In this document: in pieces, positions 24,766 through 37,004 of the stretch | Layout of the letters: every line of letters begins with the position of its first letter | How positions within the stretch are numbered: position 1 is the stretch's first letter | Assembly: GCA_027405735.1 (NCBI GenBank) | Contig: JAPEHQ010000017.1 | Span: 1,178,265 to 1,242,264, forward strand | Length of the DNA stretch: 64,000 nt | Reading direction: 5' to 3' | From: Mucor racemosus | Lineage: Eukaryota > Mucoromycota > Mucoromycetes > Mucorales > Mucoraceae | Translations under genes and position numbers: made by a program | The notes under the pieces: generated by a model | Databases searched by the model: none | What the model was told of the DNA's origin: nothing | What the model saw: the letters and a program-made list of their open reading frames with translations, nothing else

Positions 24766-25469
24766 TGTTTAAATGAATGTAAAGATTTGTTTCTTTTATT
24801 TGAATACCAAGGGGAATGGGTATTGATGTTTGTATATTTTGTTGAAAAAAAGAATTTTCTGACGGTCACTAAATGAATGGTATTAAGCAACCGACACCTT
24901 CATGAATCATACCATTTGAAGAAGAAAAAGTAAACTAAATCAGCTAAAGGGAGCCGTCGTACAAATAGACGAAAAATCCAGTAAAATAATGAAACAAAAA
25001 ATAAGAAATGAATCTATGCAGTTTAATAAAAAGACTAAGCGTATATTTCATGTCATTTATAACAATGGTTCAATAGTAAAAATCCTTGAGACATTTTAAA
25101 TTTATTAAAAATCAAAAAAACAATCATCACAGCGTTAAACCCCCCCCCCCTCTCCCCACAAGGTCTAGAACTATACACACATTTAATAAAGTAAAAGAAA
25201 TAAAGAGACGGGTATCTCGCCCAACTTGGAATATACCCTTGACATGGAAAGTATTACAAAAAAAGCGAAAATCTTTTTCTGCCAGCCAAAAATAAACTCC
25301 CCCTTTGTCTATAATGTGATGGGGGACCATCACCCTATTTTAAACTATAATTTTCCAATAAAAGAGGAGACCTAATATTATTTTGCGTATAAATACCCCC
25401 CACCCCTTCCCCTTTGCACTTCCTTGGTTTTTCCATTATTATATTAAAACATCAAAATCCATTAAGATC
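24766..25469. promoter_or_regulatory. Divergent promoter region
   Basis: Lies between the guanylate kinase start (minus) and the small Ser-rich gene (plus). It has a C-run at 25140-25150 and a C-rich stretch after the TATA box. No specific factor sites can be named. Confidence 0.5.
25388..25395 (+). promoter_or_regulatory. TATA box of the small Ser-rich gene
   Basis: TATAAATA, 75 bp before the ATG at 25470, followed by a C-rich pyrimidine stretch typical of a fungal start region. The sequence GCGTATAAATACCCCC stands out from its AT-rich surroundings. Confidence 0.55.
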
Positions 25470-25784
25470 ATGTCAAGATTCACGGAACATTTCGATATTG
25501 AAAATACAAACCAATTCATGTATAATCAATCATTATCATCGCCATCAAAATCTTCTTTTTTATCAATGTCATCTTCAGATTCAAATTCACCTGTTCAACA
25601 ATATCGTTCCATTATTGATCCAATCCTCACGCAATCATTTAGTTCTTTTGATAGTGAGTCATCTACTGCTCCATCATCGCCTACAAGTTATGAAGAAGAA
25701 AAGCCATCATCAAACAAGTTGAAAAGATTTCTTACTACCATATCAAAAAAGAAGAAGCGTTCCATGTCGAATCATTCACAATAA
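25470..25784 (+). CDS. Small Ser-rich protein with basic C-terminus, unknown function
   Basis: 104 residues from MSRFTEHFDIENTNQF to SMSNHSQ. The body is rich in Ser, Pro, Thr and Gln. The tail holds KLKRFLTTISKKKKRSMS, which could act as a nuclear localisation or membrane-binding patch. No signal peptide or membrane segment. The start at 25470 is preferred over the in-frame ATG at 25383, because the latter overlaps the TATA box and would add a C-rich, unlikely leader. Codon use looks coding and the TATA box supports expression. No family recognised. Confidence 0.6.
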   Translation: MSRFTEHFDIENTNQFMYNQSLSSPSKSSFLSMSSSDSNSPVQQYRSIIDPILTQSFSSFDSESSTAPSSPTSYEEEKPSSNKLKRFLTTISKKKKRSMSNHSQ

Positions 25785-25842
25785 GTCAAATATTTCACTC
25801 TATTTATCATATACCCACACCTGTAAAATACTTTTATTTACT

Positions 25843-25847
25843 ATTAT

Positions 25848-25930
<83 letters not shown>

Positions 25931-25938
25931 TTACTACT
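25843..25938. repeat. (ACT)n microsatellite
   Basis: About 30 trinucleotide units of the TAC/ACT type in the 3' flank of the small Ser-rich gene. Confidence 0.9.
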
Positions 25939-27243
25939 ATTTTTTAACTATGCTAATACTATATAACTACCTTCTACCTAATAACAATCATTTTGATTTA
26001 TCCATGCTTATATATATATATAAAATTACGTTTATACTATACTTTTTTTTTTTTTTTTTTTTTTTTGTTATTGGTTTTTCTGTGCTTAACAAATGCTTGA
26101 TGATGGTGCCACATTCAAGCACCTGATTCGCAACTGTATAAATATATGCTATCGCTCAACCCTAATACGGACTTGGCTGACCCCATTTTCAAATTAGGGT
26201 CATACAAACTGTTCAAAACAACAACCTACCTTTTCCAATTAACTAAATATACATATATTTTTTAAGCCTAGATTTTCTTACTTTATTATCACGGATTTTT
26301 CCCACAGCAGGATTTCTATTTTCTTTTAGTTTATTATACATACACCTGTCAAGAACGTCTATTTTTTGTTACTATTAATAGGAGGAAACCTATATAGAAA
26401 AGATCGACAAAATAGATCTAAAATTTCATTTAATTGGGTAGGTTTCCAAAAACATTTTGACGTATCATCATTGCTTATTTTAAGATTAAACTCATCTTCT
26501 TTAAATCTCAATTAAACGATACAGAGAGTTAAACATTTTCCAATGGAAAATTCAACACGAACACTGGTTCTGTATGGATTATGACTAAGCTGATCAATTA
26601 CTATTTTTCAGATTAAAATTTATTGCATATATACTTTATGCATATGACCAAAAAGATCCATATGATATATATATACTTGGTGTCACATCAAACAAGTAAA
26701 AAAAGGTACCAAAAGTGATTTCCACCTCTACGTCATGAGAAATAGCTTTTGTTGCAACAACATCTAAACTAGTTAAACTTAACTCCATCAGTAAAAGAAG
26801 GCGATTTGAATAGACTATAACATCATTCTTCAACATAATCATATGGCATCATCTTTAAAATTACATTTTATCAGCTATTACATCATTCAAAAAATTTTCT
26901 ATAACATTGCCATAAACTACAATAAACGTGATGAAATAGAATAATCTATACATTATCTAGTACATTCTATTTATAAGAATGTAGAGAATATCATCGAGGC
27001 AATTGTAAACAGATGCTTGGTTTTATCTTGTAATCATTTGTCATTCTTTGCGACCAGATGTTTGTTACAAGTAAAAATGTCCTGATTGTGTATTGAATTT
27101 GAAAATGATCAATCTAAATCTCTTCATATGATATTTCATATTTGTACAACAGCGTACGCTTACATATTAAGTGATGACACATTGTAAAATAAAAAAGGAT
27201 TAAAGCTGTAGAGTTAGTATATGTTAAAGTAAAAATAATTCAT
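25939..27243. other. Intergenic, no gene seen
   Basis: Contains a T-run at 26043-26066. Remaining frames are short and unrecognised. Confidence 0.4.
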
Positions 27244-28440
27244 AAGCCAATATACCTTAAGTATTAAGCTCATCGAACTCCAGCTGTGCTACACATATTG
27301 TAAGGAAGGTGGTGGCGATATTGGTAAAATCGGTGTGATGGTGACCAAGCAACAAGTGTAAGATACGATAAGCCTGACAGGCCAATTGCAAGAGAAGTTA
27401 TGGCATCTCTCCCTTTGTGGGAGGAGCCTGATTTGACTAATTTGCATGCTGAATTTGTGCAAATAGATGTTCCATTATTAATCTGCAATGTATTATCAAC
27501 AATATGTACAGGATGAGTAGTTTTATGGAAATAATAAACACAAGTTTGTGATGTATCTTGAGTGGTTATGAGGTTTCCATTTTCTACCGTACTTTTTGAA
27601 CCCTTTAATTCGTGACCCAACTGAGTATCCTCTATCACCAACAAATGCGATGGTATTGCCTCTTTGATCTTGATTGATAATCCTTCATTTACTGGAACAA
27701 AATTGATCGAGGAATTTTTGTCTTCTTAATTCTTTGCTCCTTCTTTTGTTGGTAATAGTTTTGCTGTAGTAAAACTCTCTCATCAACCCATGATGCTGGA
27801 GGTATGGTTGAGTCGATTGATCTAATGTAGAAGACGTTGTTTCTGTAAGACGACTATCAGACAACTCTTCTTCTGTATCCAGGACTTTCTTCCCTTTTAG
27901 TGTTCGATTTTTTCTCCTCTCAAGGCTTTATAAAAACGATTTATCACTAGATCGATGATCAATATCATTAGAGTTAATGGTCAATGTAAAAGATGGCGGC
28001 ATAAAAGGATTATTAAGTCTTTCATCATCAACATCTATAGTATGCTTAATATACAAGTAATTTGTTTTTATGCTTATAATACATACTATCTTTCTTTTAA
28101 AACTCAATAATAATTGTAAAGTTCAATGTGGTTGTGGTTTTTGAACCTGTTTATATCAAATGATGCTGTTTCAGTCATATTAATAAGACCATTGTCGGTA
28201 CCACCAAAGAAAGTATTTCTTGAATACAAAATTTCGTTGCTCAAAGAGACTTCTTCAGCATTCTTCAGACAGCAACTATTCTCTTGAGTAATTGTATATG
28301 ATTTTGCTACTTCTGTTGGTTCCTTATTGGGATATCTTAATTGGTGAAGCTCTAGATGTCTTTTCTGTAATTCACTTTTGATACAAGCTGTGTTCTTGTT
28401 GAATAATCTTCGTCTTTACTTTTTTTCTTCTATTTGGTTG
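27244..28440 (-). pseudogene. Decayed Fanzor (TnpB-like) nuclease copy
   Basis: Minus-strand fragments match the C-terminal third of the intact Fanzor protein at 39402-42989, in the same order. At about 28440-28100 a frame carries FFGGTDNGLINMTETAS, matching FSGTDNGLKVMTETVA (RuvC-I). Near 27850-27640 come MREFYYSKTITNK and FVGDRGYSVGSRIKG, matching LRAFYHSKKMVNL and FIGDRGIGIGSRLKG. The frame then shifts and 27600-27270 gives TSQTCVYYF, CTNSAC and RDAITSLAIGLSGLS, the zinc ribbon and RuvC-III. The second ribbon cysteine is Tyr (C-x-Y-Y). Frameshifts and stops break it. The N-terminal two thirds were not found upstream. Confidence 0.75.
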
Positions 28441-29312
28441 TAGCATTTGTTATCGTGCCTATCATACCATGTAATTATTACATCGATTGAGAATGCATCA
28501 TCATAGTTCTATACATGTCTTATGTCAAGAAATACCAACGGCGTGTACTACTTTCCACAAAAAGTATTCAGACAACATTTCTAATTTTATATACAACACA
28601 GTTTGACCCATACGGCAGTTTATGAATAAATCATGTTTCGATGTTGATGTAGTCAAAGAATTAATAAATACACCATAATCTAGAGCCGAGATCCTTAAGG
28701 AAATGTGTATTTCAATCAGGTTTTATGAGAATCTCTACTCGTATTATCTCCCTTTATAGTTGATGTCCATGAGAGAACTATAATTAAATCAAATTTATAC
28801 TCTACGTTCATGGTTAGATACAGAGACAGTTTTTTTTCATAAGATCGGAAAGATTATTTATAGCAATGTACTAACCTTTGCTTTTCCATATTTTTCTATA
28901 TGCATCCTCCTTTGTTGCTGATTTCATTTATATCTTTTTTACTTGAATTTTAATTTTTGCTTATATTTTAATTTTTTAATATTTGAAAATCAAGATACTT
29001 TTACAGCTGTCTCTACATAATTTTTAGCATAAGTAATCTCAAATCCAGTATCATTAAAAAAATTATCTTCATATTAAGAAATGAGCTTGGATCTTCAAAA
29101 CCTCTGATTTGGCGAACGATAAATTTAGGTTTTTATTTTCGACTTTTAATACTGTATATGTATATACACAGTTTTTATCTTCACATATTTCATTAAAGGC
29201 AACAAGAAGACAAGTCAAGTGTTAAGCTCTTCAATTCCTCATTTGGGTCGCCTAACATAGTGCCTCACCAGCCCTTGATACCTATCCGAAAATAAAAGAG
29301 TTAATACCAGAA
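28441..29312. other. Unassigned; possible further decay of the Fanzor copy
   Basis: No continuous similarity to the intact Fanzor N-terminal region could be confirmed by eye, and no other gene is recognised. Confidence 0.3.
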
Positions 29313-30222
29313 CACTACGGCCGAGCTATGCTTTCCATGGGCATAATGATCTGCACAGAAGATGGGCAGAATAAAAAAAATTGTGCAGATCAGGCAGCCC
29401 AGATGAGTAGAGCAATAAGATCAAGGCTTTTTAGTAAATTTATTAAAGTATATCAATCATAATATAATTAATAACGAAGATAATTTGAATGGTTTAAAGC
29501 AGATGTGAGTTACTATGATTCAACAGAATTGCCTTATTGGCGAGATATATCAATTTGAAATTTGCGGTTTGAAGTTTGAAAGAGTTCTTCCCATGTTCTT
29601 CTTTCGGGTACCAAATGGGAACAACGACAACAACCTGTTTGGTAACACTAAAAGTATTTATGCCTTTGTAAATTTCTGTTTGTAACACACAAAATTAACT
29701 GATTTAGAATTACTCTTCTTTCTTCTTCACACTTTTATTTATGTTTAAAACTACAACAAAAAGACTAATATTTTTTATAAACTGAAATCAAGTAGCAGGT
29801 ACAAGTACATGTTGTTCCTATTGTTTATTTGGGAATGAATTATTAACTGTTAATGTTAGGGGGCTTTATAATATTTTTCTCGAACAAAAAAAGCATCCAA
29901 GACTTAGTCATTTGTTCTATCATCTAAGCTATAATCAATGCTTTTTTGGCCTAAAATCGATATCTACCTGGAGAAAAACTGGTGATTTTAAAAGTATTTA
30001 TAGTATTGACTTGATTTAAATGAATGAATAAATTTATGTTGTTAGTCTATTTAGTTTCTGAAAAGCATTTATTTCTATTTAGTGGCCAACAGCTAAGAAG
30101 AGGAAAACAAGATGTTGTCTTGTATATCACTACCAACTATCAAAGATACACCATAATTATTACTTATTAGCTTGTTATTAATTAATTAATAATTGATTTT
30201 ACTACTAAATCAATTTTTATAG

Positions 30223-30334
30223 ATCAAAAGTTTGTTCTGGTAAAGCATTGAATAAATTGGTTTGGGACAAAGAGGGTAAAAAGGTGGCAATAGGTCCCAG
30301 TGATGGCCATGTTTATGTTTATGATATTGGAGAG
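30223..30334 (+). pseudogene. Isolated exon of a dynein intermediate chain-like gene
   Basis: A 112-bp segment with a TTTATAG acceptor before it and a GAG|GTAAGA donor after it encodes SGKALNKLVWDKEGKKVAIG followed by PSDGHVYVYDIGE. This resembles the last WD repeat of cytoplasmic dynein intermediate chain (ALNKLxWDKxGxKxAxGxSDGxxYVYDIGE). No preceding or following exon was found nearby, and the segment lies inside the CACTA-type element. It is therefore most simply a captured host exon. The family identification is by memory of the motif. Confidence 0.55.
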
Positions 30335-32766
30335 GTAAGACTAAAACTCAATGTAAATCACCTCTAGCGCATTAATTATCAAGTAAGACTATACTATCAT
30401 CAAATAAACTACCACACAATGTTAACATGTAGAAAGATTTACAGTAATAAGCTTGAATCAAATGGGTACAGCATCGTAAATTCTTGAAAAAGTTCTCAAG
30501 TATTATAAAATCTCTTATTTTTAAGACTTACAAGGCTTATAAGCGGAATATTAATTTAGAGAATTATTTTCGTCCAGATCATCAATTCTGACATTTTTTA
30601 ATTTTTTTTTCTAATTTTGCAAATCTAGAGGTAATTATACTACCAATTAAAAAAATAAAAAACATACACAGATACAGAATCTAGCGCTCTATTTGCTCAA
30701 TAAAAAATAACCGACATTTTCATTGCAAAATATTACATGAAAATCCTTTAATCAAAATTCCGTTTTTGGGGGCAAAAGTACAAATTTTTATTACTTAACA
30801 TTTAGTATTAAGCTTTTATAAAATGTGTATTAGTCATGGCTACAATTTTCTCTCATAATGTAGTATATTTAAACGTTGATTTTGGTATCAAAATTGGATT
30901 TTTTTATTTTTTGATCAAAATCATGAGTGTTGGTAAGGATAAAATGAGCCCGGAAAATGTCCGCTATAAAAACTGAATTTTCAGACTGTACATGGTTAAA
31001 TATAAGAAAAGTAAAAAAAAAAAAGACGCTTTTTTATTTAAAATTTAGATATACCACATTATAAGAGACTTAGCCGTTCAATCTTGCTATGCTCAATTAC
31101 AGCGTCGCTCTACGGGCTCTCTTTTGCAATTTTTTAATGAATGTATGATATGACAGACGGGGTTTCTAGTAGTAGTAGAAAAAATGTATTATGTTTCTAT
31201 TATAATAACAACAGATATTGCCTATTCTGCTTAGTTTATAGTTCAGGCGCTGTAATGCTGCTTTTACATTGGCTGAAATGTGCAATTTAGTAGGGTTTTA
31301 AATGCGCTAAATAATGTAAAGCCTTGAAAATCCTTTTATACGTGTGTTGTTTCTCTCTTTTTGTTTTCATATTTCAAGGATATATTTACCGTTTGATAAG
31401 GCATATCAGACTATCAATCTAGTATTCTTTTCTTGTATCTGAATACGCATTCTACCATAAGGGACTAATGCTTTTAATAGAGGTAGCAGTCATTATATTA
31501 GAGACTAATAATTTCATTTAACCGCATTTCAGGGTCAAATATTATTATTTACTACTGTATTGGTGGACGCATTTCTTGATTAGCAGATCAAATCGAAGGC
31601 AATAATATTTATATCTACTCAACAATGAAAAGCTAGAACTGGCTATAAACCCACGAAATGTTTCAGAAAAGTGATAAAATTTCAAATAATATAAAAACAA
31701 AAAAAAGAAAGAATAATCTAATGTTTTGTCTAATAACGATAGTTTCGATCGTAGCTATATTATTTAAAAACAAATCTTTTTATAGTTGACAATCTCAAAC
31801 TAAAATAGTAAGTTTAAAGAAGATTAATATGTTTAAACTTTATGTGTGATAAAGTAACATTTATAATCTTAAATTTGGCTTGCATATAAATTTGAGCAGT
31901 AAATGTTATTTAATTTTATATTAAAGCAAAAACCATTATTTCTGTAAAAATTATAGCTATAAACATATTTACAAGTGGTGATAATAGTAAATATATTGGT
32001 TCTTGCATGTATTGCTCTACGTCAACAACTTATTGAATTGTATTATTGTTTATAATCTATATTAATAAAAGTAAATGTAATTTAAAAACCCATTATTCCA
32101 GTAAAATATACAATGGAATTTTAAGAACCGCACGATGCTCATGTACAAACCAATTTGTGCCCATACGATCAGCTCGTTATGCTCATGGTTAGATTTTATT
32201 ATTATGCACAAATAGGGATAATGATATGCTTATGGGCAATTCTACCATTATGCACACATGGGATTAATAATGTTATGCACACGGACAGAATTGTTGCATC
32301 CACAGATCTAGATGTATTCCTTGGTTAAGATTATGATTATGACACAGTTTGATATGTTAAGTTCTACATTGCTGTGCATTATGTTATGAAGCTCCGTTTA
32401 TACAACAAAAATATGGAACTAGTGTGTGTCACCTAGACTTGATTGGATATATATATATATATATATATAATTAGACTTATTTTAGACTAGTCATATAATT
32501 AGAGAATGTGAATATAAAAAAAGATGTTTCGGTCTTACTGTATAATAAAGTTCTTTAGTTTTAGTGTGCTCTTTCATTTTATAACAGTTTTCCTTTATTT
32601 TTATTAAATAATTTAGTACATATTTTAGCTTTGAGATTGATATAATCTCCTGGCGTAACAAGAATCTATAATTCTGCACATACAGGGTTAGCGTTGTGCT
32701 CGTCTGCAGTTTATTTTGTTGTGCCCATGTGCATATTGTTATCTTTTTAACCATATTCAGTGGGCT

Positions 32767-33301
32767 TGCCGTATATTTTCAGGTTTGATAAATAATACTT
32801 CAAAAAGAATACAATTAAGAGAGAATGAGTAATGAATCAGTTCTGCAACTGTATAATAAAAATAAGCTATTGTTTATTTAGATATAAAAGTATGGCCTTT
32901 TATATTGATTTGACATTGAGATCCTGAGAGGTACTTTAATAAGGCGCTATTGAACCATTAGATCTGTTTGATAATAATCTATAAATTGGAATGGATCAAT
33001 CATAATTTAACCATTCTTGCATAGCTTGTGAGTTGTCTTTTTTCAATACTGCACTAAATGTGCTTGGATGTTGATTGATAGCTATTTGATTGGTTAACCA
33101 CTGGGATGAAATAATATGATGGTGTCATAATTGAGGTCCAAGCGTTCTTGGTAGTTACTAGAGGATTAAACTTGGTACGCTAGGAATTTCTGATATCCGG
33201 TATCAAGACTTTGAACTTCAATACATGTCGTAGCCAATAGATTGTAAGATGTATTGATACTGTAGAAGGTGATAACGTATGATACTAGGTGGAATACAAC
33301 A
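32767..33301 (-). mobile_element. Solo LTR C (535 bp)
   Basis: Same family as LTRs A and B, orientation as A, more diverged from them than they are from each other. Flanks are GGGCT (32762-32766) and GGGCA (33302-33306). The inverted paralogue at about 52385-52400 reads AGTGGGCACAACAGC on its complement without interruption, which gives GGGCA as the original target, with one later change on the left. Confidence 0.8.
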
Positions 33302-33394
33302 GGGCACAGCAGCTCAGGTTATAGTGTGCAGCCCACCTGGGTACAATAAAATCATCTTGTGCAGCACAGGTCGGCCGTAGTGGAAAAGTAATGT

Positions 33395-34620
33395 GCTAGC
33401 CTAATAATGGAAAAAAACTGGTGTAAAATTGATTGAAAAAATTAAGTACCAAAGTTGAGGTGCTGATTTTTTGTATTTACAAAATATATCCAACTGAAAG
33501 TTATTCTGCATTTTTTGTTTCAGCGAAAAGTGTTGATTTTTTACTGAAATAATCAAAATAATAGTTCATATTACAACTTAAAAGCTATTATAACGGGATT
33601 CCAAAATTGATTTGATCATGATGAGAAAAAGAAGATCGTTTAATGGTTCATGAACTGAAAAATAAGTCGCTCTAGCGTCTTAATTAGTTTTTGTACAGTT
33701 TTAGATTCTGTATCCATCTAAATAAATTTCAGACAAATGTTCCACATTAAATTTCCGGAAAATGCGATTAAAATTTTGGAGGTTTTTTGAAAATTCACAT
33801 CAATTTTTATAGTTATTTTTCATGAATAAGTAATTTAAATAATGCGCAGCAAAATTACCTATTGATCGAGCCATTGCAGAGCTTTCTAGCTGCATTTTTC
33901 GTAGAGAAAGCAAGATTTTTGTTGTTATTTTTTTCAAATTCAGAGTTTGGGATGAGGGTATACAGGGGAAAAATTGAAGCTAGAATCGAAAGTATCTTTT
34001 TGCACATATTTTTGAGGATATCTCTACGAAAAATCAATATTTTGAAAAAAACTAAATTGAGTTCAAGAGAACTCAACGAGACCAATGATATGAATGTAAA
34101 AAAAATGCTACTCAATTTAACGAATATTTTGAAATATACTACAAAAATATCAAAAAAAATAAAAGTGCTCAGAATTTTTTCATACTAAAGCATGTTATAA
34201 AGTGCTTTAAAACAAGTTTTATTATTAGAAAGTATTAGTGTAGCTTAATTTTTCGTAGAGATATGAGGCCTCAAAGTTTTTAATTTTTAGCAGTGAAATA
34301 CGCATAACAATCTGAAACATTAGCACTGAAATATTAATACCAGCTGCAAAAAAAATAGGATATTTCCAGATACTCGTTTTTGGATTAAAGTTGAACATCT
34401 CAGGTACATTAGCATATAATTTTTTCGTGGTGTTATTTAGCGTAAGAAAAAAGTAGATTAGAGATGAAAAGTGAGACTCACCAGTTTTCAAAGAAAAAGC
34501 ATTGAATAATTTCACGTGCTTTTATGTCTTTCGTGAAATGTAAAATAAATTCAGAAATAGGTAGCATAATGCGACCAATTCAAATTTGTTTAACAATGTC
34601 TATGATATACCCTAAAAAAT
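33395..34620 (-). repeat. Dispersed noncoding repeat R, copy 2
   Basis: Inverted match to 3570-4760 (see copy 1). It starts just after the right end of the CACTA-type element. Confidence 0.6.
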
Positions 34621-36108
34621 GTTTAGTATATGGTTAGCTACAGAAAAGAGGGCATGGTCAGATTTTGAAAATTGAAAACTACGAAAATTCAATTTTTTGA
34701 AAATTTATCTACAGAAAAAATAAACGAAATCCATTTTAACTTGTGGAGTTTAACTTTTTCTGAGTACATAAGAATATGCCAACTACAGAGTGTAACTTTA
34801 ATCAAACTAGATGGAGTTTTGTAAAGTGAATATATTATTTTTTATTAATTAATTAATTAGAAAGAAAAGCGATACAGAATTATGGAATGAAATTATTTCG
34901 CTTCTATAATAATAAAAAAAACAATGAAGAACTACTTTTTATCATTAGAAGAAGTTCCTAAAAGGAAAAAATTCAATGTCAAAGGCTCAATCTCAGTACA
35001 TCGTAACAACAAAGATTACTCTAGTACTTACAATACTCCGTCCATTTCATGTCGTCTGCATGCGGTTTATTATTTCGATATATTATATAGCAAGTGGACC
35101 AAGCAACGTTTCCGTTACCAAGTCAAGCTTACAAGTAACGATTTTCAAACTGAAGCTTTATTGTCATAGTATATAGTACTCATCTCTGTTTTGATATTTT
35201 TAATTTTTAAAATTAAGCACTTATAATAGGTACGACTTGCCAATGCACAAATATTCGGGAATATCAGAAGTGTGCCAAAAATAGACATTTTAAGGCTTTC
35301 CATAACTAAAACTTTATAGCAAACCTTAATATTTATTAATTAAATATACGTAGTTTTAAATGTTCAATATCTTAGAATTTCGAACAAGATATGGTAAGGC
35401 AAAAACCGAGATGAAATCATGATTTAAGAAAAACCGCAAGAATGCGTCAAAAGGAATGCATAAACTACGGTATATGCAGAATTCATTTGGTGCCCTTTTG
35501 AAAGATAAGAATAGCCGTAAACCCTTGAAATGAAGCAATGGAGTACGGGAGATAGGCCAATTTTGCCAAATCAACAGAATTTACTGTCTGTTTGTGTCAG
35601 CTTTTTATATATTTCACGGTTTTGATTTGAAATTTTTACATTCAATCATTGCAATACCCACCATTAGTTAGTTTTATTGGTTTAAATAGTTTTTCAAAAT
35701 TCAAAAGGTTTTTATTGGGCTAGAAACACTCTTTCGTGAGCAGTGAACCCTCTGTCGCAGTGTTATTAATAATAGCTTTAAAACCACCATTAGTACGATT
35801 ATTTCATATAATTGACAAGTAGACATCAAATGCTCTATATTTAAAGGAATAAATAATTGAAATAAACCACTCTTTAATAGTTGAGTTATGAAAGATCAAT
35901 TCTATTTGAGGTCGATCATAATTAAAACTTCCAATTTAGGTTTAATGACAAGGAAGACTTCGGTAAATCATTGACCCTTTCGATTTATGGACATTGTACA
36001 TGATGATTGAAGATGAATTAGAAGTCAAACATTTGGGTGTAAGTTTTTTTTAATCTTTTCATCTTTTATATTTCATTCCGTGTTACATATCATAAATATT
36101 AAAATAAA
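34621..36108. other. Region upstream of the bZIP gene, no gene seen
   Basis: The frame at 34924-35169 encodes 81 residues without known features. The last few hundred bases should contain the bZIP promoter and 5' UTR. A GTAAGTTTTTTT at about 36038 could be the donor of a 5' UTR intron, but this is unproven. Confidence 0.4.
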
Positions 36109-36938
36109 ATGGCTGAAAATGTCATTGGAACATCCTCATATTCAGAAGCAATGGATTTGTCTGATTTAGAAGATTGTGGCTATGATCAAGAAGACTGCAT
36201 GGAATCACCCGAGAATTCCTTTTCACAGATTTCACCTACTATGATGAACCTACAACAATCGCAAGAACAACAACAACAACAGCAACAGTCAAATCAACAA
36301 GAACCTCCAGTAAAGATAAGAAAAAAGCCTGGTAGAAAACCTAACCCTGCATCACCAGCACTTCGAAAAGCGCAAAATAGAGCAGCTCAAAGGGCTTTTA
36401 GGGAACGAAAAGAACGACATATGAAAGATCTCGAGTCCAACATTAGGGGTATAAAAGACCACCGTGATAGACTTTTACAAGATAATGAGAAAATGTCTAA
36501 TGAAAACGAAATTTTGAAAGCAGAGAATTGGTACTTAAAAGGTATTGTTTTATCGCTTCAGTTAGTGTGTCTTCAACATAATCTAGTAATACCACAACAT
36601 TGTCCACATGTAAATGACGAAACTTTATCAGTATTGGCACAATCCATTCCAGAATCTATAAGCTCCTACTTGAATGTAAATTCTAAAAACAAACTACAAA
36701 TTTCACAGAAATTAATGAATGAATCACCTGAATTATCAAACTTGAACTTGAAGACACAGCAACCACATCTCCAACAATCCCAACCTCAACAGCAACCACA
36801 CCTCCAACATCCTCAACCTCAACATCAATCATATTCTCAACAACAACCTTATCCTCATCAATTGCCTTCTGGATCACTGATAATTACTCAAGATGGTGTA
36901 CACAAAATTCCAAATAAGCACGGCAATAGCTCGCCTGT

Positions 36939-37004
<66 letters not shown>

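Larger units (their letters stand above)
29313..33382. mobile_element. CACTA-type DNA element with a nested LTR
   Basis: The left end reads CACTACGGCCGAGCTATGC and the right end is the complement of CACTACGGCCGACCTGTGC (17 of 19 match). The flanks are GAA on both sides (29310-29312 and 33383-33385), the 3-bp duplication expected of CACTA (EnSpm/CMC) transposons. Within it lie a single exon resembling dynein intermediate chain (30223-30334), solo LTR C (32767-33301) and GTGCATAAT-type repeats near 32180-32290. No transposase was recognised, so it is non-autonomous. About 30530-33382 matches 52310-54157 in inverted orientation. Confidence 0.75.
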
